64,000 nt of DNA from Clostridiales bacterium (GCA_021203325.1 JAJQBL010000018.1:1-64000); one strand, 5' to 3'; positions 26,710 through 36,590 are shown, numbered from the stretch's first letter. The notes: a model not told the origin generated them from the letters alone. A program made the numbers and translations.

Positions 26710-27551
26710 TAGATTGCCGTCTCCTCTCCCTCACCGAAGTGGTTCATGATTGCCATCATCACCAGGACAATCACCATCATCACCAGGCTGATGGCGGAGC
26801 CCAGGTAGGGGTTGTAGGCGCTGCCGTAGAACTGGGTCTGAATCAGGTCGCCCAGCAGCAGCGTCATACCGCCGCCCAACAGGGAGGAGATGGCAAAGGT
26901 GGATACGGACGGGATAAACACCATGGTGATGCCGGACAGCACCCCGGGCAGGCTCAGCGGGAAGATGACCCGGCCAAAGACCTGGACGCCGCTGGCCCCC
27001 AAGTCCTCCGCAGCCTCCACCACGCTGGGGTCAATTTTTTCAATGACGGTGGTGATGGGCATGATCATGAAGGGCAGATAGTTGTATACCATGCCCAGCA
27101 CCACGGCGCCAGAGGTGTTGATCATATGAAAGTATTCAATTTCTGTGCCAAAGATGTTGTTAATCAGGTTGAAGAAGCCGATATTTTGCAGAAAGGTGTT
27201 GATAATGCCGGTGTTCTCCAGGAGGCTCATCCAGGCGTAGGTGCGCAGCAGGAAGTTCATCCACATGGGCAGCATAATCAGCACCATGGCGATCCGCCGG
27301 ACGTTGGGGCTTTCCCGGGAAATCCAGTAGGCCACCGGGTAGCCAATCAGCAGGCAGATCAGGGTGGCGATCAGCGCCAGCCGGAAAGAGGTCAGAAACA
27401 CAGACCAGTACTGGGCCATGGTGGTGAAGTTTTCCACGGAAAAACCGCCGTCACGGGTGGTGAAGGCATAGCCCACCACCAAAAGCAGGGGAACAATGAC
27501 GAAAATCGCCATCCAGACCACATAAGGTATGGCGAGGAGCTTCTTTTTCAT
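26706..27551 (-). CDS. potB: Polyamine ABC transporter permease
   Basis: 281 aa from the ATG at 27551, with the ribosome site GAGGTGGGG overlapping the potA stop. Six predicted membrane helices, beginning KKKLLAIPYVVWMAIFVIVP. EAA loop VEAAEDLGASGVQVFGRVIF. A longer frame upstream of 27551 lies inside potA and is not used. Confidence 0.93.
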   Translation of the reverse strand: MKKKLLAIPYVVWMAIFVIVPLLLVVGYAFTTRDGGFSVENFTTMAQYWSVFLTSFRLALIATLICLLIGYPVAYWISRESPNVRRIAMVLIMLPMWMNFLLRTYAWMSLLENTGIINTFLQNIGFFNLINNIFGTEIEYFHMINTSGAVVLGMVYNYLPFMIMPITTVIEKIDPSVVEAAEDLGASGVQVFGRVIFPLSLPGVLSGITMVFIPSVSTFAISSLLGGGMTLLLGDLIQTQFYGSAYNPYLGSAISLVMMVIVLVMMAIMNHFGEGEETAIY

Positions 27552-27561
27552 CTGCCCCACC

Positions 27562-28602
27562 TCAATTCTTGTGCATGACCTGGATGTTCTCCGGCTCCAC
27601 GGACAGGCCAAGGCGGGTGCCCACATCGTAGGCGTGGGTGTTCTGCACCTTCCACGCATAGCCGTCCGCCGCCCGTATCATCATCTCGTAGTAGATGCCC
27701 TTAAAGACGATGTTCTCCACCGTTCCGGCGATTTGACCGTCCTCCGGCCCGGAAATGAGCAGATCCTCCGGGCGCACCACCACGTCCACCCGTTCCCGGC
27801 GGGCGAAGCCGCGGTCCACACAGTCAAAGGTGCGACCGCTGAAGGTGACCTTATAGTTCTCCTCCATAATGGCGTCCACAATATTGCTCTCCCCGATGAA
27901 ATTCGCCACAAAAGCATTCTTGGGCTCGTTATAAATATCCAATGGGGTACCGATTTGCTGAATCCGGCCTTCGTTCATGACAACGATGGTGTCGCTCATG
28001 GTCAGGGCCTCTTCCTGGTCATGGGTCACATAGATGAAGGTGATGCCCACCTGCTGCTGAATCTTTTTCAGCTCGGTCTGCATCTCCTTGCGCAGCTTTA
28101 AATCCAGGGCGCCCAGCGGCTCGTCCAGCAGAAGCACCTTGGGCCGGTTGACGATGGCCCGGGCGATGGCCACCCGCTGCTGCTGTCCGCCGGACAGGGA
28201 GGTGGTACTTCGCTTTTCAAAGCCGGAAAGGTTCACCATGGCCAGCGCCTCCTTCACCCGCTGGCGGATCTCCGCCTCAGGGGTCTTGGAGATGCGCAGG
28301 CCAAAAGCCACGTTCTCATAGATGTTCATATGCGTAAAAAGCGCATATTTCTGAAACACCGTATTGATCTGCCTTTTATAGGGCGGCAGGTCGTTGATCC
28401 GGTTGCCGTCAAACAGGACATCGCCGCTGGTCGGCGTCTGAAAGCCGCCGATGATGCGCAGCGTTGTGGTTTTCCCGCAGCCGGACGGGCCCAAAAGGGT
28501 CAAAAATTCCGCATCGTTGATATACAAATTGATACGATCAAGCACGAGGTCTTCGTCAAAAATCATGGAAACCTCGCTTAGCCGAATCAGTTCCTTGGAC
28601 AT
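27562..28602 (-). CDS. potA: Polyamine ABC transporter ATPase
   Basis: 346 aa. Walker [10 protein letters not shown] near residue 40, Q-loop (TVFQKYALF), ABC signature LSGGQQQR, Walker [13 protein letters not shown], switch His in VTHDQEEAL. The C-terminal 110 residues form a TOBE-like regulatory domain typical of PotA. First gene of potABCD, with a consensus promoter about 70 bases upstream. Powers polyamine import. Confidence 0.95.
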   Translation of the reverse strand: MSKELIRLSEVSMIFDEDLVLDRINLYINDAEFLTLLGPSGCGKTTTLRIIGGFQTPTSGDVLFDGNRINDLPPYKRQINTVFQKYALFTHMNIYENVAFGLRISKTPEAEIRQRVKEALAMVNLSGFEKRSTTSLSGGQQQRVAIARAIVNRPKVLLLDEPLGALDLKLRKEMQTELKKIQQQVGITFIYVTHDQEEALTMSDTIVVMNEGRIQQIGTPLDIYNEPKNAFVANFIGESNIVDAIMEENYKVTFSGRTFDCVDRGFARRERVDVVVRPEDLLISGPEDGQIAGTVENIVFKGIYYEMMIRAADGYAWKVQNTHAYDVGTRLGLSVEPENIQVMHKN

Positions 28603-28668
28603 TTATCCTCCCCCTCAATGTGAGTCATTATTCCCTCACACCTCTCTCAAAGGCGCAAGACTACGTTA

Positions 28669-28697
28669 ATTATACCGTTTTAGCACCAAAAACACAA
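28669..28697 (-). promoter_or_regulatory. Promoter of potABCD
   Basis: Minus strand: TTGTGT (28692-28697), 17-bp spacer, TATAAT (28669-28674). Confidence 0.8.
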
Positions 28698-28787
28698 TGT
28701 TCCGGTAAAAATTTTTGTTGTGACAGTTGACGATTTTCTGACGGCGGGTTCTTTTTATTTTTGTGGGACTTGGCAGATAATTTTCCG

Positions 28788-28842
28788 CAAAGGCAGAAAA
28801 AGCGTCCCCTTTCGACACGGAAAGGGAACGCTTTCTGCTTTT
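28788..28842 (-). terminator. Terminator of serA
   Basis: Long inverted repeat around 28792-28838 (gcagaaa-aagcgtcccctttc pairing with gaaagggaacgctttctgc) between serA and the potABCD promoter, with CTTT after the stem on the minus strand. The stem tolerates one or two mismatches. Confidence 0.75.
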
Positions 28843-28862
28843 CTGCCGGCGGAAAGGGCAGA

Positions 28863-30026
28863 TTACAGCACCCGCACGCGAATCACGTTGGGAATCTCCA
28901 TAATTTTCTCCACAACGCTGTCACCCACTTTGGTGTCCAGATCGACAATGGTGTAGGCCATCTCCTTGCGGGAGCGGTTGATCATGTTCTCAATATTCAT
29001 CTGAGTGGCAGAGAACAGGTTCAGGATGGAGTTCAATACGGTGGGCACGTTCTTGTGAATCACGCAGACCCGGCACCGGCCCGACCGCGGCATAGAGACC
29101 TGGGGCATATTCACCGCATTGGTGATGTTGCCGTTTTCCAGATAGTCGCTGAGCTCCTTGGCGGCCATGACCGCGCAGTTGTTCTCGCTCTCCGGGGTGG
29201 AGGCAGCCAGATGGGGGGTGCCGATGACGTTTTTCACGCCCACCAGCTCGTTATCCGGGAAGTCCGTCACATAGGACGCCACATGGCCAGATTCCAGCCC
29301 CTGGATCAGCGCCTGGTTGTTCACCAGACCGCCCCGGGCCAGGTTGATGATGCGGACGCCGCCCTTCATCTTGGAAATGGCCTCCGCGTCAATGGTGTTG
29401 GCCGTCTCCTTGTTATAGGGAATATGGATGGTGATATAATCGGAATTCCGGAGCAGCACGTCCAGCTCCGTGATATGCTTCACATGAATATCCAGCCCCA
29501 GGGCCGCATCCACGGACAGGAACGGGTCATAGCCCAGCACCTCCATGCCCAGGGCAATGCCCATATTGGCCACCTTCGCGCCGATGGCACCCAGGCCGAT
29601 GATGCCCAGGGACTTGCCGGCCAGCTCCGGTCCGGCAAAGGCGGACTTGCCCTTTTCCACAACGGTGGTCACGTCGATGCCGGCGGCCACTTGATCCTTC
29701 ACCCACTGGATGCCGCCCACCAGGTCTCTGGAGCCGAGCAGCAGGGAGGCCAGCACCTGCTCCTTCACCGCGTTGGCGTTGGCGCCCGGGGTGTTGAAGA
29801 CGACGATGCCCTCTTTGCAGCAGCGGTCGATGGGGATGTTGTTGGTGCCGGCACCGGCACGGGCAATGGCCAGCAGCTCCTTGGGGAAGGGCACATCGTA
29901 GAGCTTTGCGCTGCGGACGATGATGCCGTCGTACCGGTCGAAGTCGTCAGAGACCTCATAGCGGTTCTTGTCCAGACGGTTCAGGCCCACCGCTGCGATT
30001 TTGTTCATGGTTTGGATGCGATACAT
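28863..30026 (-). CDS. serA: D-3-phosphoglycerate dehydrogenase, ACT-domain type
   Basis: 387 aa. D-isomer 2-hydroxyacid dehydrogenase fold. Nucleotide-binding glycine motif GIIGLGAIGAKVA in the middle, substrate/catalytic regions around RAGAGTNNIP and INLARGGLVN, and a catalytic His within GTPHLAAST. The C-terminal 75 or so residues form an ACT domain (RVCVIHKNVPTVL), the usual site of serine feedback. First step of serine synthesis from 3-phosphoglycerate. Monocistronic, with its own promoter and terminator; no serC or serB nearby. The MYRIQT start is conserved among Firmicute homologues in my recollection, which supports 30026 over an ATG at 30008. Confidence 0.9.
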   Translation of the reverse strand: MYRIQTMNKIAAVGLNRLDKNRYEVSDDFDRYDGIIVRSAKLYDVPFPKELLAIARAGAGTNNIPIDRCCKEGIVVFNTPGANANAVKEQVLASLLLGSRDLVGGIQWVKDQVAAGIDVTTVVEKGKSAFAGPELAGKSLGIIGLGAIGAKVANMGIALGMEVLGYDPFLSVDAALGLDIHVKHITELDVLLRNSDYITIHIPYNKETANTIDAEAISKMKGGVRIINLARGGLVNNQALIQGLESGHVASYVTDFPDNELVGVKNVIGTPHLAASTPESENNCAVMAAKELSDYLENGNITNAVNMPQVSMPRSGRCRVCVIHKNVPTVLNSILNLFSATQMNIENMINRSRKEMAYTIVDLDTKVGDSVVEKIMEIPNVIRVRVL

Positions 30027-30053
30027 GTTCAGGTTACCCCTTTCAAAGTTACG

Positions 30054-30103
30054 GCTTCAATCTCGCCGCACAGTTCCTGCCGGCGCCGGAACGCTTCAAT
30101 CTC
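30054..30103 (-). promoter_or_regulatory. Structured serA leader: hairpin flanked by direct repeats
   Basis: In the roughly 95-base untranslated leader, two identical 11-mers (gcttcaatctc on the + strand at 30054-30064 and 30093-30103) flank a GC-rich hairpin (gttcc/ggaac arms at 30073-30092). It is not a T-box and matches no riboswitch that I recognise. It could be a protein- or RNA-based control element. Confidence 0.4.
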
Positions 30104-30129
30104 ACGCCCCCGCTGAATCCGACTCCTCT

Positions 30130-30158
30130 ATTATATGCTTTTTTTGTCGGTTCGGCAA
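30130..30158 (-). promoter_or_regulatory. Promoter of serA
   Basis: Minus strand: TTGCCG (30153-30158), 17-bp spacer containing an A7 run, TATAAT (30130-30135). Confidence 0.75.
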
Positions 30159-30267
30159 TTTGACGAAAGCACAAAAACCACCACGTTTTGTCTCGCAGCT
30201 TTGTGCGATTGCGAGAAAAGTTACGGCCTACGGCGGTTGATTCCCGCCCCTTCCGGCGGTTGCCATA

Positions 30268-30296
30268 TTGCAAAACCATTTGAAAATGGTTATAAT
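30268..30296 (+). promoter_or_regulatory. Promoter of the LytTR two-component operon with operator-like palindrome
   Basis: TTGCAA (30268-30273), 17-bp spacer, TATAAT (30291-30296). The spacer is almost filled by a perfect inverted repeat aaccatt-tgaa-aatggtt (30274-30291), well placed for a repressor. Confidence 0.75.
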
Positions 30297-30327
30297 GATA
30301 CAAAAAGCGGAAAAGGGGGGAGGCTGT

Positions 30328-31035
30328 ATGACGGAAATCGCTGTGGTAGAGGACAATCCACAGGATGCCGCTCTGCTGGAAACACATCTCAGCCGCTACC
30401 GGGAGGCCACCGGGACGCCGCTGGCCGTTACGCTGTTCTCCGACGGGGCGGCGCTGCTGGAGCCCTACACGCCCCGGTGGGATTTGATCCTTCTGGACAT
30501 CCAGATGGCGCAGATGGACGGGATGGAAACCGCCCGGCGCATCCGCAGGCAGGATGAAGAGGTGATTCTGGTCTTTGTCACCTCCATGGCCCAGTACGCC
30601 GTGGAGGGCTATCGGGTGAACGCACTGGACTATCTGCTGAAACCGGTGACATACCCTCAAATCAAGCTGAGCATGGATCGGGTCATGGCTCTGCTGCGGC
30701 GGAACGAGCGCCGCTCCATTCTCCTGCCCCAGGACGACCGGCAGGTGAAGGTATCCGTGCCGGACATCCTCTATGCCGAGGTGCAGAACCACGAGCTCAG
30801 CGTTGTCACCCTGTCGGAGACCTATCGGCTGCGCGCAACCCTGAACGACCTGGAGCGGCGGCTGGAGGGGGCCAATTTCGCCCGCTGCAACCGGCACTAT
30901 CTGGTGAACCTGCGCAACGTGACTGCCGTGGGCCGGGACAGCGTGACGGTGGGGGGCTATGAGCTGCCCTTCAGCCGACCGATGCGGAAGCCGTTTTTGC
31001 AGGCCTACGCGGCGTATTTGGGGGTGGAGCTATGA
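30328..31035 (+). CDS. LytTR-family response regulator
   Basis: 235 aa from the ATG at 30328 (GGGGGGAGG site). Receiver domain 1-120: acidic pocket E8-D9, phosphorylation Asp57 (LILLDIQM), conserved Lys in YLLKPV. The C-terminal 100 residues form a LytTR DNA-binding domain (FARCNRHYLVNLRNV). LytTR regulators (AgrA, VirR, ComE) bind paired direct repeats near -40. Its stop overlaps the kinase start by four bases. The broken GH3 gene just downstream is a plausible target (see 32364-32425). Confidence 0.92.
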   Translation: MTEIAVVEDNPQDAALLETHLSRYREATGTPLAVTLFSDGAALLEPYTPRWDLILLDIQMAQMDGMETARRIRRQDEEVILVFVTSMAQYAVEGYRVNALDYLLKPVTYPQIKLSMDRVMALLRRNERRSILLPQDDRQVKVSVPDILYAEVQNHELSVVTLSETYRLRATLNDLERRLEGANFARCNRHYLVNLRNVTAVGRDSVTVGGYELPFSRPMRKPFLQAYAAYLGVEL

Positions 31036-32411
31036 TGACAGCGGTACAGGAATATTTCAGCGTTGGCTTTATTCTCTATCCCATGGAAATGCTGACTGCT
31101 GCGCTGGTCTTTATCCTGCCTTTGGAAAAGCGGAAACGGCCGCTTCTGCGCACGGTGGGATTGGCGGCCTGCGTCTGCCTTTTGTTCCATCTGTCCGTTC
31201 TTCTGGTAGAGCAGCTATATGTCCATGAATACGGATGGATACAGGAACAGGCGAGTACGCAAGGCGGCTATCTCTCTACGCTGTTCTGGTGCGGACTGCT
31301 GTTTCTTCTGTTGATTCCGATGATTTTGTGCGTGTGCCGGATTTCCCTGCGGGAAGCGGTGTACTGTGCCGCCTGTGCTTATCTGGTGGAACATATTGTT
31401 TATTGCATCCGGCTGCTGGAAAATTGGGTGTTGGCGCCGAATGAGGTTTCGACAGGTGGGGTTCTCTACTTTGCAGATTATATTCTGGTCTATGCGCTCG
31501 CGTATGTCCTGTTTGTCCGCAAAATGGTGCAAAAGGGACACTGCGCTACCAGCGCCATACAGTCTCTGGGGCTGACGGTCAGCGTTCTGGTTGTGGTGCT
31601 GGTCATGAGCATACTGGCCTCCGCCTATGACTTTGAGGAGATTCACGCCGTCTACGCCCTGTTCTGCTGCGTCTACGCCCTCTACGGTCAGCTCCGGCAG
31701 CAGCAGAAGCAGAGCCTGGAGCAGGAGCTTGCCCTCCAGAAGCAGCTCTGGCAGCAGCAGAAGGGCCAGTATGAGATGAGCCGGGACAACATTCAGCTCA
31801 TCAATCAGAAGTGTCATGACCTGAAGCATCAGGTGAACGCCCTGCGCCACATTGACGAGCCGGAGTACAAGAACGCCTTCATCGACTCCCTCCAGGACGC
31901 GGTGATGATTTACGACACGAAAATCGAGACGGGGAACGAGATTTTGAACACTGTCCTGACGGAGAAGAGCCTCCGGTGCCAGCAGGAGCACATTACCCTG
32001 ACCTGTCTGGCGGAGGGCAGCGCCCTGGCCTTTCTGGACGCTGTGGACCTGTACACCCTGTTCGGCAACGCTCTGGACAACGCCATGAAGGCGGTGTCCC
32101 AGCTGGAGGAAGCGAGCCGCCTCATCCGTGTGACGGTGCGGCGGCGGTCTGATTTGATTCTCGTCCAGGTGGAAAACCCCTATCAGGGCACCCTGACCCT
32201 GGAGGACGGTCTGCCGGAGACCGGCAAGGGGGATAAGGGCTGGCACGGCTTCGGCCTGCGGAGCATCCGCAGCATTGCTGAGCGGTACCAGGGGATCTTC
32301 CAGATCAGCACTGAGGGGCAGTTGTTCCGCCTCCGCGTCACCTTTCCTGCCGATGCGCAATTTACGGCGAAAAAACAACAACTCACGGCAAATCGGCCCA
32401 CTTTTCACTAA
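31032..32411 (+). CDS. HPK10-type (AgrC-like) sensor histidine kinase
   Basis: 459 aa. About six hydrophobic segments in the first 215 residues form the membrane sensor. A Gln-rich coiled linker follows, then the His box CHDLKHQVNALR, N box FGNALDNAMKA and G box HGFGLRSIRS of a GHKL ATPase. There is no canonical HisKA domain, as expected for the peptide-sensing HPK10 class. No agrB/agrD-like peptide gene is visible nearby, so the signal is unknown. Cotranscribed with the LytTR regulator. Confidence 0.9.
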   Translation: MMTAVQEYFSVGFILYPMEMLTAALVFILPLEKRKRPLLRTVGLAACVCLLFHLSVLLVEQLYVHEYGWIQEQASTQGGYLSTLFWCGLLFLLLIPMILCVCRISLREAVYCAACAYLVEHIVYCIRLLENWVLAPNEVSTGGVLYFADYILVYALAYVLFVRKMVQKGHCATSAIQSLGLTVSVLVVVLVMSILASAYDFEEIHAVYALFCCVYALYGQLRQQQKQSLEQELALQKQLWQQQKGQYEMSRDNIQLINQKCHDLKHQVNALRHIDEPEYKNAFIDSLQDAVMIYDTKIETGNEILNTVLTEKSLRCQQEHITLTCLAEGSALAFLDAVDLYTLFGNALDNAMKAVSQLEEASRLIRVTVRRRSDLILVQVENPYQGTLTLEDGLPETGKGDKGWHGFGLRSIRSIAERYQGIFQISTEGQLFRLRVTFPADAQFTAKKQQLTANRPTFH

Positions 32412-32425
32412 CTCTGTGCTATACT
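32364..32425 (+). promoter_or_regulatory. Candidate LytTR-activated promoter upstream of the GH3 pseudogene
   Basis: Direct repeats acggcgaaa (32364-32372) and acggcaaat (32385-32393), 21 bp apart, lie in front of TATACT (32420-32425). There is no good -35, which suits an activated promoter. The repeats overlap the 3' end of the kinase gene, so part of their conservation may reflect coding. Confidence 0.35.
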
Positions 32426-32469
32426 CCTCCTATCCAGTCGGAAACCCCGGCAAAACACGGATAGGAGGA
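32425..32469 (+). promoter_or_regulatory. Hairpin sequestering the GH3 ribosome-binding site
   Basis: Perfect 11-bp inverted repeat: tcctcctatcc (32425-32435) and ggataggagga (32459-32469). The right arm is the Shine-Dalgarno of the GH3 gene. A transcript reading in from the kinase gene would mask the site; one starting from TATACT (start about 32432) would lose most of the left arm. Confidence 0.5.
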
Positions 32470-32475
32470 AATTTT

Positions 32476-35400
32476 ATGAAAGAAAAGAAGAAGCATCCAG
32501 GCTTGGCGCTGAAAATTGTCACCACCGCACTGCGGGGCCTTGTCTGCCTCGTTCTTGTGGTGCTGATGCTTGCGGTCAACTCCATTCTGCCCGGCTACGC
32601 CCGGATGGTGAACAGCCTGTTGAACGGCTTCGACATCTCTGTGGACAATTCTGATGTGGACACCACCGATCTTGACCTGGACTACTACACCTCCGACTAC
32701 ACCTCTGAGACCATCAGCGACGCCGAGGATGCCCTGGCAGAGCAGATCGCCGATGAGGGCCTCGTCCTGCTGGAGAACGACGGCACCCTGCCCCTCAGCG
32801 CGGACACAGTGTACAGCCTGTTCAGCGTGAACAGCGCCACCGTCACCACCACCGACAGTCTGCTGGGCGGCCGCGACCTCCAGACCCTGTTTGCCGAGGC
32901 GGGGGTCAGCATCAACACCACCCTGTGGGACTTCTACACTGAGAAGTCCGGTGAGGGATACGGCCTGGGCAGCGGCTCCATCAGCTACGGCGACGATGAG
33001 GACTTCTCCATCAACGAGGTTCCCCTCAGCGAGCTGGAGGCGGAGGACGGCCTGCTGGAGAGTGTGGAGGGCACTGTGCCCATCTACTGGCTCAAGCGGG
33101 TGGCCGGCGAGGGCCGGGATATGCCCCGCTCCATGTACAACCACACCGACATCGAGGAGGATAAGAGCAAGAGCTATCTGGAGCCCGGCTCCATCGAGCT
33201 GGAGATTATCCAGTACCTGAATGACAACTATGATGAGGTAATCCTGGTGGTGAACTCCTACGCCGCCCTGGAGCTGGACTGGCTGGAGGACTATCCCAAC
33301 ATCACCGCCGTCCTCTATGCCCCTGACGGCATCGACGCGGTGGCCCGCGTCCTCACCGGCGAGGTGAACCCCTCCGGCCGGACGGTGGACACCTTCGCCG
33401 CCGACGCCCTGGCCTCCCCCGCCGCACAGAACTTCGGCGACTATCAGTACACCGATGAGGACGGCAACATGACCGTTTATAACTATGTCTCCTATGAAGA
33501 GGGCATCTATGTGGGCTATAAGTACTACGAGACCCGCTACGAGGATGTCATTCTGAACCAGGGCAACGCCGGGGATTACGATTATGACACCGAGGTGGTC
33601 TATCCTTTCGGCTACGGCCTGAGCTACACCACCTTTGAGTGGAGCAACATGACCACCACCTGGACGGAGGACACCTGCACCGTCACCGTGGACGTGACCA
33701 ACACCGGCGATGTGGCGGGCAAGGACGTGGTGGAGATCTACATCCAGTCCCCCTACACCGAGTACGACATTGAGAACAGCGTGGAAAAGTCCTCCGTGGC
33801 TCTGGTGGGCTACGCCAAGACCAGCGAGCTGGAGCCGGAGGCCACCGAAACGGTGGAAGTCTCCTTCTCCCGGGAGCAGCTGAAATCCTATGACTACACC
33901 AACGCCCAGACCTATATTCTGGACGCCGGGGACTATTACGTCACCGGCGCCACCAACGCCCACACCGCCATCAACAACATCCTGGCCGCCAAGGGCGCCG
34001 ACGTGGAGGGGGGATGCCTCCTTTACCTCCCTCTATGTGGTGGAGGAGTTTGACGCCACCACCTACTCCGTGGACAGCTACAGCGGTGTGGAGATCACCA
34101 ACCAGCTCTCCGACGCCCAGGGCGACGTCACCTACCTGACCCGGTCTGACTGGGAGGGCACCTTCCCCACCCATGACGGCGAGGTCAGCACTCAGGTCTC
34201 CACCTGGGGCAACGAAATCAACGGTGAAGACGGGGTGTCCTACACCTACACCAAGGTGGCCAGCGACGAGCTGCTGGCCCAGCTGGAGAGCTTCGACTCC
34301 GGCAGCCCGGTGGACGCCTCCGCCATCGAGGTGGACATCGTCTACGGGGCGGACAACGGCTTGACCCTCATCGACCTGCGGGGCCTGGACTATGACGACC
34401 CCCTGTGGGACGACCTGCTGGATCAGCTCACCGCCGACGATTATTACAACACCATCGCCCTCTCCGGCTACGGCGTGGAGGCCATCGAGAGCGTGGACAA
34501 GCCCTTCACCATTGATTCCGACACCGCCTACGGCCTGCTCTACGGCGGCACCGGGAAGTATTACCCCAACGCTATGGTTCTGGCTCAGACCTGGAACCAG
34601 GAGCTGGCTCTGGAATATGGCACCATGATCGGCAACGAGGCCCTGCTGGGTGGCTGCAACGGCTGGTATGCACCCTCCATGAACATCCACCGCACCCCCT
34701 TCTCCGGGCGGAACGGCGAGTACTACTCTGAGGACGCCTTCCTCTCCGGCGCTGTGGCCTCCAACGCCATCTACGGCGCGGCCACCAAGGGCGTGTACGC
34801 CTATATCAAACACTTCGCCTTCAACGACCAGGAGAACCACCGGGGCGACCGGGACGGCCAGTACTCCATCGCAACCTGGCTCAACGAGCAGGCGGCCCGT
34901 GAAATCTACCTGGTACCCTTCGAGATGTGCATGAAGGTGGGGGATGTAGAGCTGAAGTACATCGCCCAGGATGAGGACGGCAACCTCACCAACGCAACCA
35001 CCACCATCCGGGCAGCTTAGGCGGTGATGACAGCGTTCAACCGGGTAGGCGCTACCTGGGCGGGCGGCGACTATGGCCTGCTCACCGGCATCCTCCGCAA
35101 CGAATGGGCCTTTGACGGCTTCGTGCTGACGGACAACGCCAACACCGGCGTGTTCATGGACGGCTATCAGATGACCGAGGCCGGCGGCGACGCCAAGCTG
35201 ACCTATCTGGAGGAGTCCGCCCGGTATGACTTTGACGAGAACGACGAGGCCACCTATTACTACGCCCGTCAGGCCATGCACCATATCCTCTACACCATCG
35301 CCAACTCTAACGTCATGAACGGCCTGGCCCCCGGCGGCACCTTCGTGGAGGGGATGCGGATCGTGGACAAACTCATCATCGGCGTGAACGTGGTCTGTAT

Positions 35401-35524
35401 CCTGCTGATTCTGTGGATCGCCTACACCATCTTCCGCACCTTCAAGCCCAGCAGGCGCAAGCTGGCCAAGCTGGAGCGCAAGGCCGCGAAGAAGGCCGCC
35501 AGAAAGGCCGCAAAGCAGGCATGA
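32476..35524 (+). pseudogene. Membrane-anchored GH3 glycosidase with inverted domain order, broken
   Basis: ATG at 32476 after TAGGAGGAA. One membrane helix at the N-terminus, then the GH3 C-terminal alpha/beta domain (EGLVLLENDGTLPLS), a fibronectin-III-like domain (FGYGLSYTTFEW), the GH3 catalytic barrel and a C-terminal membrane helix with a Lys/Arg/Ala-rich tail. This order is inverted relative to most GH3 enzymes, as in Ruminococcus albus and Butyrivibrio beta-glucosidases. Two lesions: a one-base excess in the G6 run at 34008-34013 shifts the frame, and TAG at 35018-35020 replaces what is probably Lys in an A-K-A-V-M motif. The putative nucleophile Asp survives downstream (VLTDN). An intact paralogue lies at 47528-50542. 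Confidence 0.85.
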
Positions 35525-35563
35525 CGGCGCATATCATTTGAGTTTCCCGCTTCCCAAAAATGA

Positions 35564-35602
35564 CTCCCCGGCGGCTACCGCTGCCGGGGAGCTTTGAGTT
35601 TT
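35564..35602 (+). terminator. Terminator after the GH3 pseudogene
   Basis: Stem ctccccggcgg (35564-35574) / ctgccggggag (35581-35591), followed by ctttgagtttt. Confidence 0.8.
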
Positions 35603-35614
35603 CTGACCGGAACG

Positions 35615-35622
35615 TTGTCGGA
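35615..35622 (+). promoter_or_regulatory. Possible Spo0A box upstream of spoIIGA
   Basis: ttgtcgga differs from the 0A-box consensus TTGTCRAA at one position and lies about 120 bases upstream of spoIIGA. In Bacillus the spoIIG operon is activated by Spo0A. A single short match is weak evidence. Confidence 0.3.
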
Positions 35623-35735
35623 ACATCGCATCCCGGCGCTTTTTTCCGGGGAAACCGCTTGTGACGCATTTCTGCCGCCCCGCTGTGCTATGCTTGTTCC
35701 ACACAGCCGAACAGGGGGGATGGGATACGGCGGTT

Positions 35736-36557
35736 GTGTACTTAGACAGCGTTTTTGCCTTAAATGCGGCGCTGGACGCCCTGCTGCTGTCCGCCGCCGG
35801 AAAGCTGACGGGCAGGGCGGTGAAGCCGGGGCGGCTGGCGCTGGCGGCGGCCATCGGCGGGGGATACGCCTGTGCGGTATTCCTGCCCGGACTGGACGGG
35901 TTAAGGGGCGCGGCAGGCCAGGCCGGGTCCATGGCGGTGATGCTGCTGGCCGCCTTCGGGGGGCGGCTGCTCTGGCCCGGCGGGGTGCTGCTGGCCCTGA
36001 GCTGCGCCCTCGGCGGAGCCATCCTTCTGCTGGAGCAGCTGGTGGGCAGCCTGACCTACGCCAACGGGATTCCCGGCACAGCCTGGGACGGGGGACTGCT
36101 GCTGCTGGCAGGCAGCGGCCTTTGGGCGGCGGCCTCTCTGCTGGAGCGCAGCACCAACGGCAGGGGCGGCAGAAAGGTGCCGGTGCTGCTGGAGGTCAAC
36201 GGAAGGAGGCGGCTCTTGACAGCGCTGGTGGACAGCGGCAACGGCCTGCGGGACCCCATCAGCGGGAAGGGGGTGCTGGTGGTACAGTGGGATGCGCTGG
36301 CCTCCTGTCTGCCGGAAGCGGTCACCCGGGCGGCCTGCGCCGCTCCGGCGGAGCATTTGGCGGAGCTGTCGGCGGCATGGCCGGAGGGGCGGCTCCGCCT
36401 GCTGCCCTGCCGCACCGTGCGGCAGGCGGAGGGATTCCTGCTGACCTTCACCGCCCGGCATGTAAAGGTGGACGGCGTGGAGCGGGGGGCGCTGCCGGTG
36501 GCCATCTCCCCCGTTCGGCTGTCAGACGGAGCCTATCAGGCGCTGGTTGGGTTATAG
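35736..36557 (+). CDS. spoIIGA: Sigma-E processing peptidase SpoIIGA
   Basis: 273 aa if started at GTG 35736, giving the family-typical beginning (V/M)YLDSVFALNAALD. An upstream ATG at 35661 would add 25 unlikely residues. The N-terminal half has about five membrane helices. The C-terminal half is the aspartic-protease domain with the catalytic motif LVDSGNGLRDP. SpoIIGA resides in the septum of sporulating cells and, once triggered from the forespore, cleaves pro-sigma-E. It is followed 33 bases later by sigE, the conserved spoIIG order. Confidence 0.88.
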   Translation: MYLDSVFALNAALDALLLSAAGKLTGRAVKPGRLALAAAIGGGYACAVFLPGLDGLRGAAGQAGSMAVMLLAAFGGRLLWPGGVLLALSCALGGAILLLEQLVGSLTYANGIPGTAWDGGLLLLAGSGLWAAASLLERSTNGRGGRKVPVLLEVNGRRRLLTALVDSGNGLRDPISGKGVLVVQWDALASCLPEAVTRAACAAPAEHLAELSAAWPEGRLRLLPCRTVRQAEGFLLTFTARHVKVDGVERGALPVAISPVRLSDGAYQALVGL

Positions 36558-36590
36558 GAACAAGGACTGTCATCACAGGAGGGAAAGACC

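Noticed and set aside
30027-30327. T-box or known riboswitch upstream of serA
   Set aside because: No T-box sequence, specifier loop or terminator/antiterminator pair could be found.
35018-35020. Pyrrolysine codon in the GH3 gene
   Set aside because: No PylT/PylS is visible, the gene also carries a frameshift, and the position is Lys-like in a common GH3 motif.
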